Shown here piece after piece: positions 23,698 to 36,559 of a stretch of DNA of 64,000 nucleotides. The notes below the pieces were generated by a model. That model worked only from the letters and a program-made list of their open reading frames with translations. It made no database searches and was not told where the DNA came from. Where the stretch lies: the NCBI GenBank assembly GCA_947034895.1, contig OX344762.1, positions 15,728,760-15,792,759 on the forward strand, written 5' to 3'. A program made the translations under genes and the position numbers. Every line of letters begins with the position of its first letter. Within the stretch, counting starts at the first letter, position 1. The DNA comes from Rhytidiadelphus loreus (Eukaryota; Streptophyta; Bryopsida; Hypnales; Hylocomiaceae).

Positions 23698-23891
23698 GAA
23701 CGACGAGCCGGTCACCGTGGAAATCATGTTTTGGCAACCGTGTGAATTGTTGGCTTAAAATAATGCAAAAGCGCTCATTGGAAGTCAAACTACTATAAAT
23801 GACCTTCCCTTTTCACACAAAATTTGGAGGATGAATAGTTGCACTTCTATCCTGCATTCTTTGACATTCCTCAATGTTATTTATGGGTTAA
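23698..23891. mobile_element. TTTAACCC-family MITE, copy 2 (inverted, upstream of MGL)
   Basis: Read in reverse it follows the element at 60844-61053: shared blocks are GTTAACCCTTGAACGAC at the left end, TGGAAATCATG, GTTGGCTTAA, GACCTTCCCTTTTCACA and GGATGAATAGTTGCACTTC, and it closes with GGGTTAA. About 25% divergence by eye, so older than the other two. It lies some 640 bp upstream of the methionine gamma-lyase start codon. Confidence 0.65.
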
Positions 23892-24327
23892 GGGAGAGGC
23901 CTCCTGAGACTGTAGCAAAACCGACTCACTTTTGCAATGTCCTTTCCAACTGTGTGGAGGTAAATTATTCCATTATGACAACCCAACACAAATGCAAGAA
24001 TTATGATACAGTAGAATCTTTCTAAAGTGAACTTTTCAAAAGCAATGACCTCTCTAAATGATGATTGTTTGGTCCTACACTAGGTCCAATCCTTGATGTA
24101 CACATCAGAGAAGTTCTTTGAGATTTTTGAGTATGGGGACTTGAGCCCAATCCCAAGGCTATTAATTTAGAGAGAAGTTCTACTATAGTGCAGCAATCCG
24201 GGAGACGCAACATTAAGGGTGGAAAAGTTTATTCTAGTTTTTGGAAAAACTAAAAGGAAATTGAATTTGGGTACATTACTTATTATTATAGCTACTAGCT
24301 AAGAAGGCTACTTTTATACTCTTTTTA

Positions 24328-24389
24328 TTTATGAAAAAGACACTTGTGGCTTTTGTAAATACAAAAGAAACACAAGTCTTTTTCATAAA
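24328..24389. repeat. Short hairpin, about 30-bp stem
   Basis: TTTATGAAAAAGACACTTGT at the left is mirrored by ACAAGTCTTTTTCATAAA at the right with a loop of a few bases and two small mismatched spots. It could be a tiny MITE or a small-RNA hairpin; no other copy is present and no known miRNA sequence was recognised. Confidence 0.5.
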
Positions 24390-27300
24390 CAGAAATCGTA
24401 TTTTATTTAGGATATCCATGAATGACATAGATTAATTTTTGGGCAATACTATGATAATTTGATGATATTTGATCCCTAAATGACTAAGGAGACCACTTTG
24501 GACTTTGGGGAATTTTAAGTGGGCTATAGCATATTCAATTGATAAGTAGGAGTAAATTGTAAAAAGAAGTGTGAATATGTCTATGGTGAATACCTTGAAG
24601 TTGTGGAGAGGGAATTAGTTTTTTCATCAAAGAAATATGCCCTTGTATATAGTTTCAATGTCAAACAAGAATAGACTACTTGAAATAAACAACTACAAGA
24701 GGGTACCCCTAAAATGGTTGTTTTGACTATCGTCAGTTTGCTTCATGGTCCTTCAATAATGAACATCAATTAATCTTCAATACCCCAAAATAACTTTAAC
24801 CCCTAATGTTCCTTTGTGATTTGAAGCGCAAATGCCTTCAAAAGTTCAAATTGATCCTTTTGGGGAAAGTGATGAATAAAAGTAAATTAAAGATTTTTTT
24901 AAAAATTGACCTTTTAAATCTACTCTCTACTTTAAGGATTATATTGTAAAATTTCATATTCTAATTATGCATATTCTAAGAGATTATAAAGGGGTAAACC
25001 CTTACTGACCAGAAAATAGTCCAAATTTCCAAAAATCGTGAAGATGTACTATAAAATGCAATTTAGAGTAATAATTTAATGACGACTTTCAAACAATAAT
25101 TAAAAAACATGATGCATAAATCATATAAATGTTGTTAGATCAACTAGTCCACAAACTAATATTTTTCAATAAAATTTGAAGCCAAAAATTAAAATTCCTT
25201 TTAAAATTGATTGTATATTGAATATTTGTGATTTTCATAAGAATTTATTTCTTCTAGTAAGTTCAATGTATTAATTCTAATCATTGTGATTTTTGAAGAT
25301 TTTAATTTTAATTTTTTATTCAAGTTGTTTTTGATAGATCATTTTTTGAATTGAAAAGTTATTTTTTGACACCATACCTCCCAATTTCCTTTGAATTATA
25401 GAATATAAACAAAGCAAAGTCTTTAGAATCTATATTGTGCAAATGTTCAAAAAATAACACAAGAATCTCTTAAAAAATTGATGGATGACAAAATGCATTT
25501 TTATTTGTGTGTTTTGTATTCATCTACACTATTGTTCAAATTTTTCAGTTATCTTTAGTGCCAATGTTTATTTTGGGGATTCAAATTGTTGATAAATGAC
25601 CATATACACATGGGAGACTTTGAAGACATAATTATGGTATAACCAACTTTTTTTCTTGAGAATTCTTGCGGTTCACACTAGGAATATGTATTGAAGAATA
25701 AATTTATAAAAATGAAAGATCTTCAAAAAACTTCTTCAAATTTCAAACATTTGAAAGTCTCGGGCAAAATTGTCTCATGCAACTCACACCAGATGACGCA
25801 TTGTCTTGAGACATGTAGTACTTTACTTGTGGACTAAATCTTCTTTGACTTCCCATAGTGCTAAGAGTTCTTGAAAACGAGGCTCAAATACACAAGATCT
25901 TCCAAATACACAATATTTAAGATAACTATCCCATCCAATTCATGTCTTGCAAAGTTGCAATTAACTAAAGGGTTGATTGTTTGTTTTTTGGATTTTTTTT
26001 GGCATCGTTGTTCTATGTTGTTTGGAAACAGTAGCCATCTACAGGGCTCATTTTTCTTACAAGGTAGGAGGTTCTAAAAACGCACAAGCTCTAAAATCGC
26101 CCACTTCTTGAAATTTACTGAAAAATGTATCAAGAAGCTTCACCTCTCTAAAATTCAATTCCATCTCTTAGGTGGGTGATTTATAGACCTACTATCGTAA
26201 TGTGAGATCTTTTGCAACCATGCAAGAGCTCATGCAATTACTCAACCCCTTGACAATGGAGGAATCATTTTCTTTCATGACATCATTGACGATGTCAAAC
26301 ATGTTGAATAAGGCGTTATCGAGGAGTGAAGCATGGATTGCACTACGATTGTTCTAAAAACATAATGGCAATTGGCCTACAACATCACTTTGTAAAAATC
26401 ATTTCATGTTCCTTTTGACGTTATTGCCCAAGGTGGCAACTTTTGTATGATATGTAGGGGAGGTTGTTTTGAGAAGAGCAAAAAGCTAAATACTTCAAAT
26501 TTTTTAATTTATCATAATGTTAAATTTTTTTTATTAAGAGCTTTTACAATTAAGAGCTAGGGTTGAGATTTCTTATAAATAATGTCATATTTAACTAAAT
26601 CTAGACTATCGATGCAATTATGGACTATGTGTGCAAAACATCGGGAGACCTCCCAATGCTAAAGGACATAAACCTCTTAATGTTTTGCATAGATCTCAAT
26701 GTGATTTGCATATAATATAAACAATACACGCAAAAATAAAAAAATCATGATATCTCTTAATATTTTGTGTATATTTTCAAACTATTTTGTTAAATTATTA
26801 TTTTTGAACTTTGAATTGTCTAAATTTATTTGAATATGGCATTTCATGGCTTTCACAAGTCACAACTGTGTACAAGATGGATGTTTCAAGTAGTTGGGCA
26901 ATAGAAATGCACCAATCTAACTCTAAAGTTTAAACCATATATATGTAGCATTTCATGAAGTGTATCATAAATTTGGAACATCCAAACATGTGACAAATAA
27001 AAGATGATGAAATCCAAAACACATCACATTGTGACATCTTTAACATTGAGAGCATAATGACAAAAAGACCATTAAAATATTGAAAGTGAAAACTTCTACA
27101 AAAATCTAATTCTACCACGTCGAAAGCTAGCACCAACAATTAAGAATCCTAAGTCAGTAAGGCATGAATAATTGAGGTAATCATGAAGTTTAATCCTTGA
27201 CATTATTAGAAGTTTCTTTTCATAGGAGTAATTAAGAAGTAATAAAATTTAATAATTCAAAAAAAGCCTTGGGAGGTAAGAGTGATGCCCTCTTGTTTGA

Positions 27301-27396
27301 AAACTTCTTTGTATTATAAGTTTTAAAAATGACTTTTGAGTGCCTAAAACTATTATGATTGATATAAAAATTATACCATTCAATTCCTCTCAAGTC

Positions 27397-27645
27397 TCAA
27401 TGTCTTCTTTCCTATTATGTTCCTAAAACCTACATGGGGAATTTCATCAAAATGGCAATATTCCATGTGCCATTTTCAATCAATGTCTTCTTTCCTATTA
27501 TGTTCCTAGAACCTACATGGGAAATTTCATTAAAATGGCAATATTCCATGTGCCATTTTCAATCAATGTCTTCTTTCCTATTATGTTCCTAGAACCTACA
27601 TGGGAAATTTCATTAAAATGGCAATATTCCATGTGCCATTTTCAA
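27397..27645. repeat. 83/84-bp tandem triplication of a MITE end
   Basis: A unit running from CAATGTCTTCTTTCCTATTA through GGGRAATTTCATYAAAATGG to CCATGTGCCATTTTCAATC occurs three times (starts near 27397, 27481 and 27564). The unit contains the terminal repeat of the ATGGGCAATTT element family, so the left end of the element at 27433-27815 has been triplicated together with its flank. Confidence 0.85.
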
Positions 27646-27815
27646 ACCACCCACTTGAACCGTAAAAAGTCACATCTAGTGTGGATTTCAGACCCCGCGG
27701 TCTGAATTATAGATTAGAGAACTCTAGGACTGTTGTACATTTCAGACCGCCTGGTCTAAACTGTAAGAACTGCCGAAGTTGCGAAATTTCGCCATTTCAA
27801 CGAGAAATTGCCCAT
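27433..27815. mobile_element. ATGGGCAATTT-family MITE with triplicated left end
   Basis: The left terminus ATGGGGAATTTCATCAAAAT (three tandem copies) faces the right terminus GCCATTTC...GAAATTGCCCAT. The interior carries the CAGACCCCGCGGTCTGAA and AGACCGCCTGGTCTAAA motifs of the family. Same family as 4361-4715, 6237-6399 and 36560-36847. Confidence 0.6.
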
Positions 27816-27879
27816 CTCCATAATAAAAAAAAGTTTGTTCCCTTGTTGTACTGTACAGTACATTAGAAAAATGGAGAAA

Positions 27880-29260
27880 AGCACATGTACTGGCATTGTG
27901 AGATGCCCCCCCCCGGGGTTTCCTCCACCGCGTTTCCTCCACCGCACGAAAAAAGCTTCATCACCAAAACCTACGCTACGCTTAACGAGGTCGACGATGA
28001 CTGACTGATGATCGAGAGAAAGCTAGCTAGCTAGCTTCTCTGAGCAGGTGAGTAGTACGTGAGAAGAAAAAAAAGATTGAAGATTCTGTTGATTACAGAA
28101 GAAGATAAAAAGCGCACAGAAAACAAGGGCATCGATAGGGACGACGCCATCAACAATGCGAGCGGCTTGCCTGGCCTGGTGCGTTGATCTGGACATGCAG
28201 CAGACTGGTCTCATATCTTAATTGTTGGGCCCTCGAACTTCCCAAAGGCTGTACGTTTCCGTCGATCGAGTTGGGAACGCGGCCTTGTTTTCGAAGCTGC
28301 AGTCCTGAAACCACTCTTATCCTACTGCATGTCAATCAACTAAATGATGAAAGGTGGAGGATGCTTGATGCGAGCTTGTCGCAATGGCCAAATGGATAGA
28401 TACCACGGTCGTCGATCTCCGATCCATGTCTAGCTAGCTAGCTACAGTAGTCCGGAAACACATGCAAGGAGTGATCGATGATGTTCTTCAGTTCAGTTCA
28501 GTTCGCATATATGCACGGACGGATCAACTTCATCAGTTTCTTTCGGCGCGGGGACAGTAGTCAGGGTCGATATATGTAGCTTTTAGCCTTGTCTTGAAAA
28601 AGTGGGGTGTGAAGGAAACTGGTTATTATAACACGGAAACATGACTTACTGTATATAATTATGTAGAACAGGAAATTAATTAACTGCAGTTCCATGTTCC
28701 AAGAAGATCCACATGACCAATTAATTAGATTTGGTGCGGGTTACTTTCTTCCAAAGTCATTTTCGTGATTGGACTTTGTGGACCATGTGTCTATCTCGTA
28801 GCGTAGTGGAATTTTATCTTCCTTGGCTCGAAATTATTGTTAGAGATGTATTGAAGGTCATTCCTGAGACAGTGTACGTCACCAGCAGTACGTCACCACT
28901 CTTGAAATCAGAGAGAGAGAACAGAAATTATCTGCTATACCGGCCTACTGATCGATACCTTCATCTGGTAACTAAACCTTTAAGCAAAACCTAAAACACT
29001 ATTTAATTTTCGCGAGCAAGTGTTTGAGATATCCGATTTCATTTGACCCTGAGAAGAATCAAAATGCCAAGTTCTACGTACGTACAATCGGGACCACTGA
29101 AGTACGACACGTACAATTAAGCTTAAGTGCAGTTTATTTCTGCAACGTGATTCAATGAGCAATAGCGACTGCAGCGACTCTCTCATGATTAGATTGATAG
29201 AGCCGGATAGTAAGGAGTTAGAATGGATTTGACACATGATTAAACATAACATAACCTATA
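27880..29260. other. More complex, non-coding block of unknown nature
   Basis: Base composition is clearly less AT-rich than on either side and the sequence looks unique, with runs such as CTAGCTAGCTAGCTAGC, two GTTTCCTCCACCGC copies near 27917 and GTACGTCACCA direct repeats near 28875. No open frame resembles a protein on either strand. It could be a non-coding transcript, a decayed gene or a regulatory block; the sequence alone does not decide. Confidence 0.35.
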
Positions 29261-29655
29261 GTTTAAGGAGTAAAAATATGTCTGATTTCAAAAACTATTT
29301 TTTTAGTTCAAAAAATGACCCTTCAAAATAAAATTGAATATATTAAGTAAAATAAAAATCCAAAAAAGAATCCCCTAATTAGAGTTTAGTCTTTTGAACT
29401 CAAAGACAAAAAAAGAAACTAAGTGCAATATGATCAAGGCATTTGCAAACATTAATGAACAACTAAAAATGCAAGCCTTATATAGATATACATGCCACCT
29501 TTTGTCATGGTGAATTGCTTATAGCTATAATTGTCAAATCAAGCATGGCAATCAATAATTCTAAAGAAAATGAATAATTGAAAATTGGCACCAATCTAAA
29601 CAATTCTAATTTTGCACCATGCCATTGCATGCTCTTCCCCTAGTTCTCCACTAGT

Positions 29656-30649
29656 TTTTAAACCCAATGCCAAAATAGAAAATCTATTTCTAGATGTTTA
29701 GATTGTAATTGTATCCCTTATTTTTCAAAAGAAATTTAAAATCATTTTATATTTAAAATTCAATTTCTCAAATTTTTCACCTTTTTTTTCTTTTTTAGTA
29801 TTGGAGAGTACCCAAATTTAATGATGTAGAACTAAAATTTTGGAGGTCTATTTCCACACTAGTGGGGTATATTCCATATGAAGGGCATCAAAAAAATACA
29901 TTATTTTATGTCGTCCATGCAAATAGGCAAAAAAGGGGACTCCGTGGCGTGCACACTTTTGAACATTGAAGGTGGTTTCAAGTTCATTTTTTTGGTGAAA
30001 TTTCATCACCATCAAGTCCCACAAATGGACTATTTTTTATTCTTTTTATTTTTCTATTATTAATTTATTAAAAATCAAAACGTTGAAATAACCCTATTCT
30101 AAATGTTCCATAAAAGGCATATTTCAATGTTTTGATTTTTAGAAAAATCAATTATAGTGAAATAAAAAAAATCTAAATAATGGTCATTTGTAAGGACTTG
30201 ATGGTGATGAGATTTTATGAAAAAATGAACTTGAAACCACCTTCAATGTTCAAAAGTGTGCACACCACGGAGCCCCCTTTTTCACCTATTTGCTCAAACA
30301 TGGAGGACATAAAATAACGTATTTTTTTATGCCCTTCATATAAAACATGCCCCCTTCCATGCCCCACTAGTGTGGAAATAGACCACCAAAATTTTAGCTC
30401 TACATCATTAAATTTGGATACTTCTCAATACTAAACCCCCTTGAAAGTGTGACAAATTCAAGAAATTGAATTTTAAATATAAAATGATTTATAAAAAAAA
30501 ATTAAAAAATAAGGGATACAATTATTATCAAAACATCTAGAAATAGGGTTTTTTTTTTAGCATTGGATTTTAAATTCAAAAGTTATAGTAGAAGACAAAA
30601 CCAATTTAAAAAAACCCTACCAAAATCATTTAGTCTTTTTTGCAATCAC
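29656..30649. mobile_element. Foldback element, two arms of about 0.4 kb
   Basis: The left arm (29656-30091) is mirrored by the right arm (30119-30574) almost base for base; clear anchor pairs are ACTAGTGGGG/CCCCACTAGT, AGTGTGCACACC/GCGTGCACACTT and AAATTTAATGATGTAG/CTACATCATTAAATTT. The centre is only about 27 bp. The right arm and the 75 bp beyond it match the element at 38331-39047, including a terminal TTTTTTGCAATCAC, so both belong to one family. No reading frame. Transcription through it would give a very long hairpin RNA. Confidence 0.75.
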
Positions 30650-31264
30650 ACTAGAAAGATGTATGCATCTTCAATGTACAATCGTCAATCAGGGGAGAGA
30701 ATGGACCCCCCTTAGAAATATGTAGTTGTTGATTTAATTTTTTTGGAAAACCAACAGCTTTGAAGTTTGAACTATTGCTATCAATTTGCAATTGATTCTT
30801 TAAACAGAATTGAACATCCCTCTCCTATTGTTGATCTTCAAAAACAAATATAATTCAGATACTTATGATTATCTAATATTGATATAGAATACATACAGAT
30901 ATTGTATATAGATTATCAATACATTATGATGTTTGAACATGAGGATTGATATGGGATATACAATACTAGTATTGACAACTTGTATTAAGTTGATATCCCA
31001 TATCGATTGCAATGACAACTACTTCAAAAGAAACATAAATATGGAATGGAGGGTTGATTATAAATTATTTTACTAACAACAATTAGTTCATTTCACAAGT
31101 AAAGGAAGAGTGGAAGTTTGTTACAATGCATTTAAAAGAAACAAACACAAATCCTATAGAAAATACATATTTCTTCCTATTCTATAGATTTCATAGTATT
31201 ATTGTAAAATTCAAACAAAATCTATTGTCACTACTACTACACAAGAAATGATATTTAGCATTTC

Positions 31265-31486
31265 TACACTATTAATGATATTTGAGTGTTACCTACACTA
31301 ATTCATTTAAAATGTTAAAAAAATAAATTCTTAATGAATATATTTATCAACTATTAATTATAGAGAACCTTCTCTTTGAATAATATTGATATCTATACTT
31401 TTGATAAAATATTCATCAAATATAGAAACTTTCAATTTTTTTCAATCAATCAATGTGGTAACACTAAATATCATTATTAGTGTAAT
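31265..31486. repeat. Inverted-repeat pair, MITE-like
   Basis: TACACTATTAATGATATTTG...GTTACC at 31265-31293 is mirrored at 31457-31486 (GGTAACACTAAATATCATTA...). About 30-bp arms and 160 bp between. The spacing suits a small MITE but I could not define the outer ends. Confidence 0.45.
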
Positions 31487-32193
31487 GATGGACCTTCCCA
31501 AATATGTTACCCATGCTAATTGTCAATCAAACACTTCATGGTACAACAACTAACACTATTTAGTGACACATATGATGTCAAGTTTGATTTTCAAAGCAAA
31601 TTTATGACCATTCCATTGAATAGTAAAAAAAGTGTTATATCTCATAATGTTGTCCCTCTTTCTAGACCCTCATAATCTCTTGAGCACAATATTAGATAAT
31701 CATATTAAAAAAATTCTACAACTATCAAAGTCATATCCAAATGGCATGACTCAAATGTTCAAGCAAATGATTCCTTAGAATTCGCTTCTTCCTTCCTTCA
31801 TGAGTAAACTTTACTCATGATAACATGAATGATTCACTCCCGTATGTGCAACCGAGGAATTGTTCTCAAAGAAACAAAATATCGTCAAACGGGGGCTCAA
31901 CCACAAAGACTTATGATCATCAAGGTCTAATCATTCAACACAATCTCCCTCCCCTAGTCTGGAATGAATTCACAAATGTAGATGAGGCACATAGAAATCC
32001 ATATCCAGGACTCTTGGGCCATTGATCTTACACAAAGAAACCAACTGCAAAGTTTTCATTTCCTGGGCCAAAACTGGACTCCAAATCTGGATAGAGTGTC
32101 TAGCTACAGCAATTAGATAGCCATCCGATGGGAAAATTCATTGCTGGTTTACCTAAGTCAACTGGAGTGACGCCTTCTGCAGACGAATTGTTC

Positions 32194-35100
32194 CTAAAGC
32201 TCGTCTTGCTTGATTTCATCGTCTCCCATCAGCTCATCTAGAGAAAACTCATCCTCCTCAAGGAGACTCCCGTCCTTCCCGTCCCAAGGTTCTGTTGACA
32301 CAATTGGTGGCATTGATTGCAGAGGAAAATTACCCCTGCCCCCTTTCCCTGCCTCAGCAACAAATTTCCTGCATCCAGCAACACCATTGAAGGTTCATTG
32401 AAGGTTTTCGAGCAAATTTGAAGACCGGGCTTTTGCGAGTATAATATTTTTCAAACATATTTGATACTTTCAAGGAAGCAGTAAAAGTCTCACAGCTATT
32501 ACTTACGTGACAGAGTCCTGCTCAAAAGCACCACGAAGAGGGGCATAGACAGCCTTCTTCACATTTAGCGCTACCATAGCTGGATACCCAAATCCACCAA
32601 CACCAACAGCTTTCTCAAGATCTGGCTGCTTGCCTGCAGCAGTCCATACATACCTGCACGCATATTCATACTAGTCAGCACCTTGGGCACAGAAGGAACG
32701 AACAGTCCAGTCCCACACATTATCTGTTGTCTAAGAGTGAGGACAGTTATTGCGATAACATAATGGCTACATAGAAATTTTCCGTGACTTGCCTGTAAGC
32801 ACTTCTTTTGTACTTCTCTGCAACATTCTTCAATGTTGTGAGGTACTTGTTGCGACCTTCAGCTTTAGAGTCCAGAATATCAGGTAAAAATGAAACAAAA
32901 CAGATCGCAGCAGACCCACACTCTTTGTCCAGCACATCCTGCAGTTAAACGTTATAATACTCATTTTAGTACGATTGAAGCAAAACTTGCTGTATTTTAA
33001 ATATGGAGGTGGGTGAATGCATCGCAAGACAGTCACGGGCTGCTGAATGTAGGTTGTGGTAAAGTACCTGTCCCAGCAGCTCCACGACCTCAGGAGCTTC
33101 CACATTAAGTTCGAGTTCAGAGAGAGCATAGGACTCAATAGCACCAGCCGTTCTTGGACCTTCGTACATCTTTGGGTTCGCCTTATCGGATCCAAAAAGC
33201 ATAATGGTTGGGAAGCCTTGGACTCCATACTTCTGTGCTAAATCCTGCGATCATATTCCACAAAAGCTACTCTTATATACTATTATATTTTGAAGATGAA
33301 AATAGAAGATAAAATAGAGTTGAACAGAGGGGACAGTCCAGCCATTACGAGTTGAAATGACAGCTACCAACAAGCAAATTAATTATGAGAGCAAAAAACT
33401 TACATGTACATGGAAAAAAATTCTGGAAATTCCCTAATTCGTTGAAAGTAATTACTATCAATACTGAAGAGGAAATGCAATAGACAAAAGAAAAATATCT
33501 CTTTGACCAAGCACCTCCTTGTACAGTCCTTCACAAACAATCTCCTAGTCTCAGATTCAAAGCCTCATCATCAAGACACCACCTCATTAAGAAACTACTG
33601 AACTAGTCCCCGATGGTGCAACTGGGACAACTGTGGTCACACCCAGGATTGCACAACTATGAATGCACACAGGCCAAGATATACCTTGTATGATTCGCAA
33701 TCCACTTGCCCCAGTTTCATTTTGCCCTTCAGGTTCTTGGCTGCAATCTTCCACTCTGGGGCCAGGTTTTTACAATGTCCGCACCTGCTCAAAAACGAAA
33801 AAAACATGAGCACGGCACAGCATTGAACACTCAAGAAAATAACAATCAATGTGATACAAGGTCACGAGGCTGATGAGAGACTAACCAAGGAGCGTAAAAC
33901 TCAATGAGCCATGTGTCGTCGCTTTCGAGAACCAGCTTGTCAAAGTTGCTCGATTTCAGTTCCACAGAGGCACTGGGTCCGCTTGAGTCTTTATCTTTCT
34001 TAGAGCTCGACTTCTTTGAGCCAGATTTGCCATTCAATCGGTCCAAGGCAAGTGTCTTCACCTGTTCTTTGCACCCCAAACAGGATGAGAAACGTCACAG
34101 TTTCTCAACACAATTGCTGCGAACGGAAAATGTGTGCCTTTAAAAATGTTTAAGATTAACTGAAGTGCAGCAGATAATGCCAAAGGTTGACTGATAAATA
34201 CCTGCTGAAGAGCATAATCCACAATGGGTTTAGCTTCTCGTGCACCCTGATAATCAACTGGTGATTTTCCCAGCCCGAAGACCTTGATAGTTGGAAAACC
34301 TTGAATCCCATATTGCTGTACACCCAATGAGATGAGGTTTTGGTCAATTTCAGCCTGATACGTTCAAAACCCCTCTCCTCTCTTTTTGAAAATCACTTTC
34401 AAAATGGATTTCTGAAGAGCGCAAAAAGGACAATGCCAGCAAGACCAACTCCTTGCACACCACCCGAAAGAGAACAACGAATGAGCCAGACAATTAATTC
34501 ACAATACTAGAATTCAGGTAGATGCCCGTAGCTCAGGTAATATTGCGATTAAAGCACATTGTATCTGCTAATCAACTGGACGTTCACCCATTCCTTTTTT
34601 CCTTCCTAAATGAATAAATCAAATATAACGATCTGATCTGATCTGATCGCTCAGCTGTAAAATAGCATGTCCTGCTCAGATGCCCACTGCGATTACCTGT
34701 GCCAAATCCTTGTGAGTATCCGCGTCTACTGCAGCGACTGTGACAATGCCCTTCAGAGAAGTGGCCGCTTTCTCCCATGCGGGTACCAAGTTCTTACAAT
34801 GTCCACACCAGTTAGCGTAAAACTCCACGAATACTAATCCTTCTGCTCCAAGCACCTGTCGAACCAAATCCAATCCCAATGCTCGGAAGTTACAAACCTT
34901 GATCTGACCTTGTTATACCATGAAACGGTTTCAACAGTCCTTCAGAAAGGACAAGCTATCAGTTCCTCGACTCCATGTGAAAAAATTGATATGCAAGATC
35001 TTAAAACGAAGACTTCAAAATATGATAAATTCTAGCTCACAGTGCAATTACGTTAAACAACAATCCCCCAATGTCGGCGATTGCTGTATATTCAAAAATT

Positions 35101-35351
35101 GTCACATATTATGCTTCAAACCCAGACGTGATCAAATATGCCCGCTCTCAGAACTTAAACTAGGTTTACATCCTCGCTAAAATACAAACCAATCGGGGAC
35201 AAAGAAAAATCTTACAAACCTTATTCTTAAAATTGGACGAGGTCAATTGAACCACATCCGAAGATGGTCCATACAATGCAGATGCGGATCCAAAACCGCA
35301 AAACACCACCGCAAGCACTATTGCGACCGCCATCGAAACTGTCTTCCCCAT
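32194..35351 (-). CDS. ER protein disulfide isomerase with two thioredoxin domains (PDIL2-3/P5 type)
   Basis: Forms and rearranges disulfides in proteins folding in the ER lumen. Nine exons (minus): 35351-35220, 34855-34697, 34315-34202, 34061-33886, 33784-33685, 33244-33068, 32938-32793, 32653-32507, 32368-32194; 441 residues, matching plant PDIL2-3 (about 440). Residues 1 to about 25 are a signal peptide. Two thioredoxin domains carry active sites WCGHCK at 60-65 and 194-199, each followed by a YG(I/V)QGFPTI cis-proline loop. A serine/lysine-rich linker ([14 protein letters not shown]) separates them. The C-terminal P5-type domain has [13 protein letters not shown] and [14 protein letters not shown]. 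An acidic tail ends in QDEL, a KDEL-like ER retrieval signal. The intron after 32793 begins GCAAGT (GC-AG); both neighbouring phases demand it. The start is the first ATG before the signal peptide. Complete and apparently functional. Confidence 0.95.
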
Positions 35352-35866
35352 CGTCACGCCCTTCAAACCCTAACTAATCAATTCAATAACCTGTGACCAT
35401 AAACTGCCAATGTAGGTTCAAAACACCTTCCTTGAATCACCTCGCAATACTGCAATCGAAAAAACACGCATCCACGGACACGAAGTCACTATTTTTGCAC
35501 ACCCCAACTTTTGCGCCCTGCTTCTAGACTTCACGGGCGCTTGAACTCCATAGCCAAAAGCTTGACAAGAAGCTCTCGTCTGGAGTGTACATATGGATTC
35601 CTAGATTTGGACCCTAGTTTGGTTGATATACTCTAGTTCTACTACTAATTAGATGTTAGTATGACAATCTTCAAAGAATTATAAAAAAGAAATCTACGAA
35701 ATGGAACGGAAATCTAAGTTTGTTTGGTCTGCTTGTGATTGGCTGTGATCCATCATCATTCAGTTGGTTGTCCAATCGCGTGGAAGGGGATGACATGGAT
35801 GATAACGAGCCGTGTCAGCATTGGAGGGCCAGAGCGGAAAACCAGCAAGAAATAATTAGGTAACAG

Positions 35867-36180
35867 GTCCAGAAATCGCCCACCTAATAGCTAAAACTGA
35901 ATTTGGGGGAGGCGAAGCTTCTTGAAATAATTTTCAGTAAATTTTCCTTGAAATACAGGTGGAATTGGCATCTAACCCAAGTTGCTTCATATTTTTTAGA
36001 GCTTTGTGGAATTAGTTATAAAATTTTGAAGTTGAAATGGCATAGGGCTCTAAAATCGTCCACCTCCTAAAATGTACATTATTTGTACATTGCTGAAGGC
36101 TATGAAAAAACAACATATACAATAGACATGTACATTTGAGGATGTGAGCCGGTTTTAGAGCCTACGCAATTTCAAAGCCT
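35867..36180. repeat. Dispersed repeat, pairs with 2745-3000
   Basis: Contains AATCGCCCACCTAATAGC at the left and GGTTTTAGAGCCTACGC at the right, and in between follows the same motif order as 2745-3000 (CTTGAAATAATTTTCAGTAAATTTTC..., GGAATTAGTTATAAAATTTT, AAATGTACATTA). A related inverse segment with AATCGCCCACTTCTTGAAAT is near 26090. A moderately old, non-coding repeat. Confidence 0.45.
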
Positions 36181-36559
36181 ATTACTTTATTAGGGGTAAC
36201 TTAGTGACACCTTCTTCACCTCATTCTCAATCTTTAGAGAATGGGGACATGATAGTCTCTCATTAGCTCTTCGTGTCTTGCAAAGGTTCCGTTCTCTGAA
36301 GATTAAGGATGGTCATTTCTCTCCTTTGAAAGTGAAGTATGGGCGTGAAGAAGATTTCTTCATAGAACTTTCATCTCAACCATGTGCCGCTTTACCCAAG
36401 TTGTAGCCTCTTCAAAACTGTGAAATGAAGGGGTGAGAGGTTCAAGGTGAGTGGGACCACCACTTATCCACCTCGGATTGCTACAAATTGCATCTTTTCA
36501 AAACCGCAAACATTGACATGAAGATTACCTCGACACAATCGAGGCTCCAAATTACATTG

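Larger units (their letters stand above)
23064..32193. other. Long spacer between methionine gamma-lyase and PDI genes
   Basis: No credible gene in 9 kb. The first 300 bp holds the lyase promoter. MITEs and repeats are listed separately (23698-23891, 24328-24389, 27397-27815, 29656-30649, 31265-31486). A more complex, less AT-rich block is at 27880-29260. Between 24.4 and 27.4 kb I see only AT-rich sequence with no repeat or gene that I can define. Confidence 0.55.
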
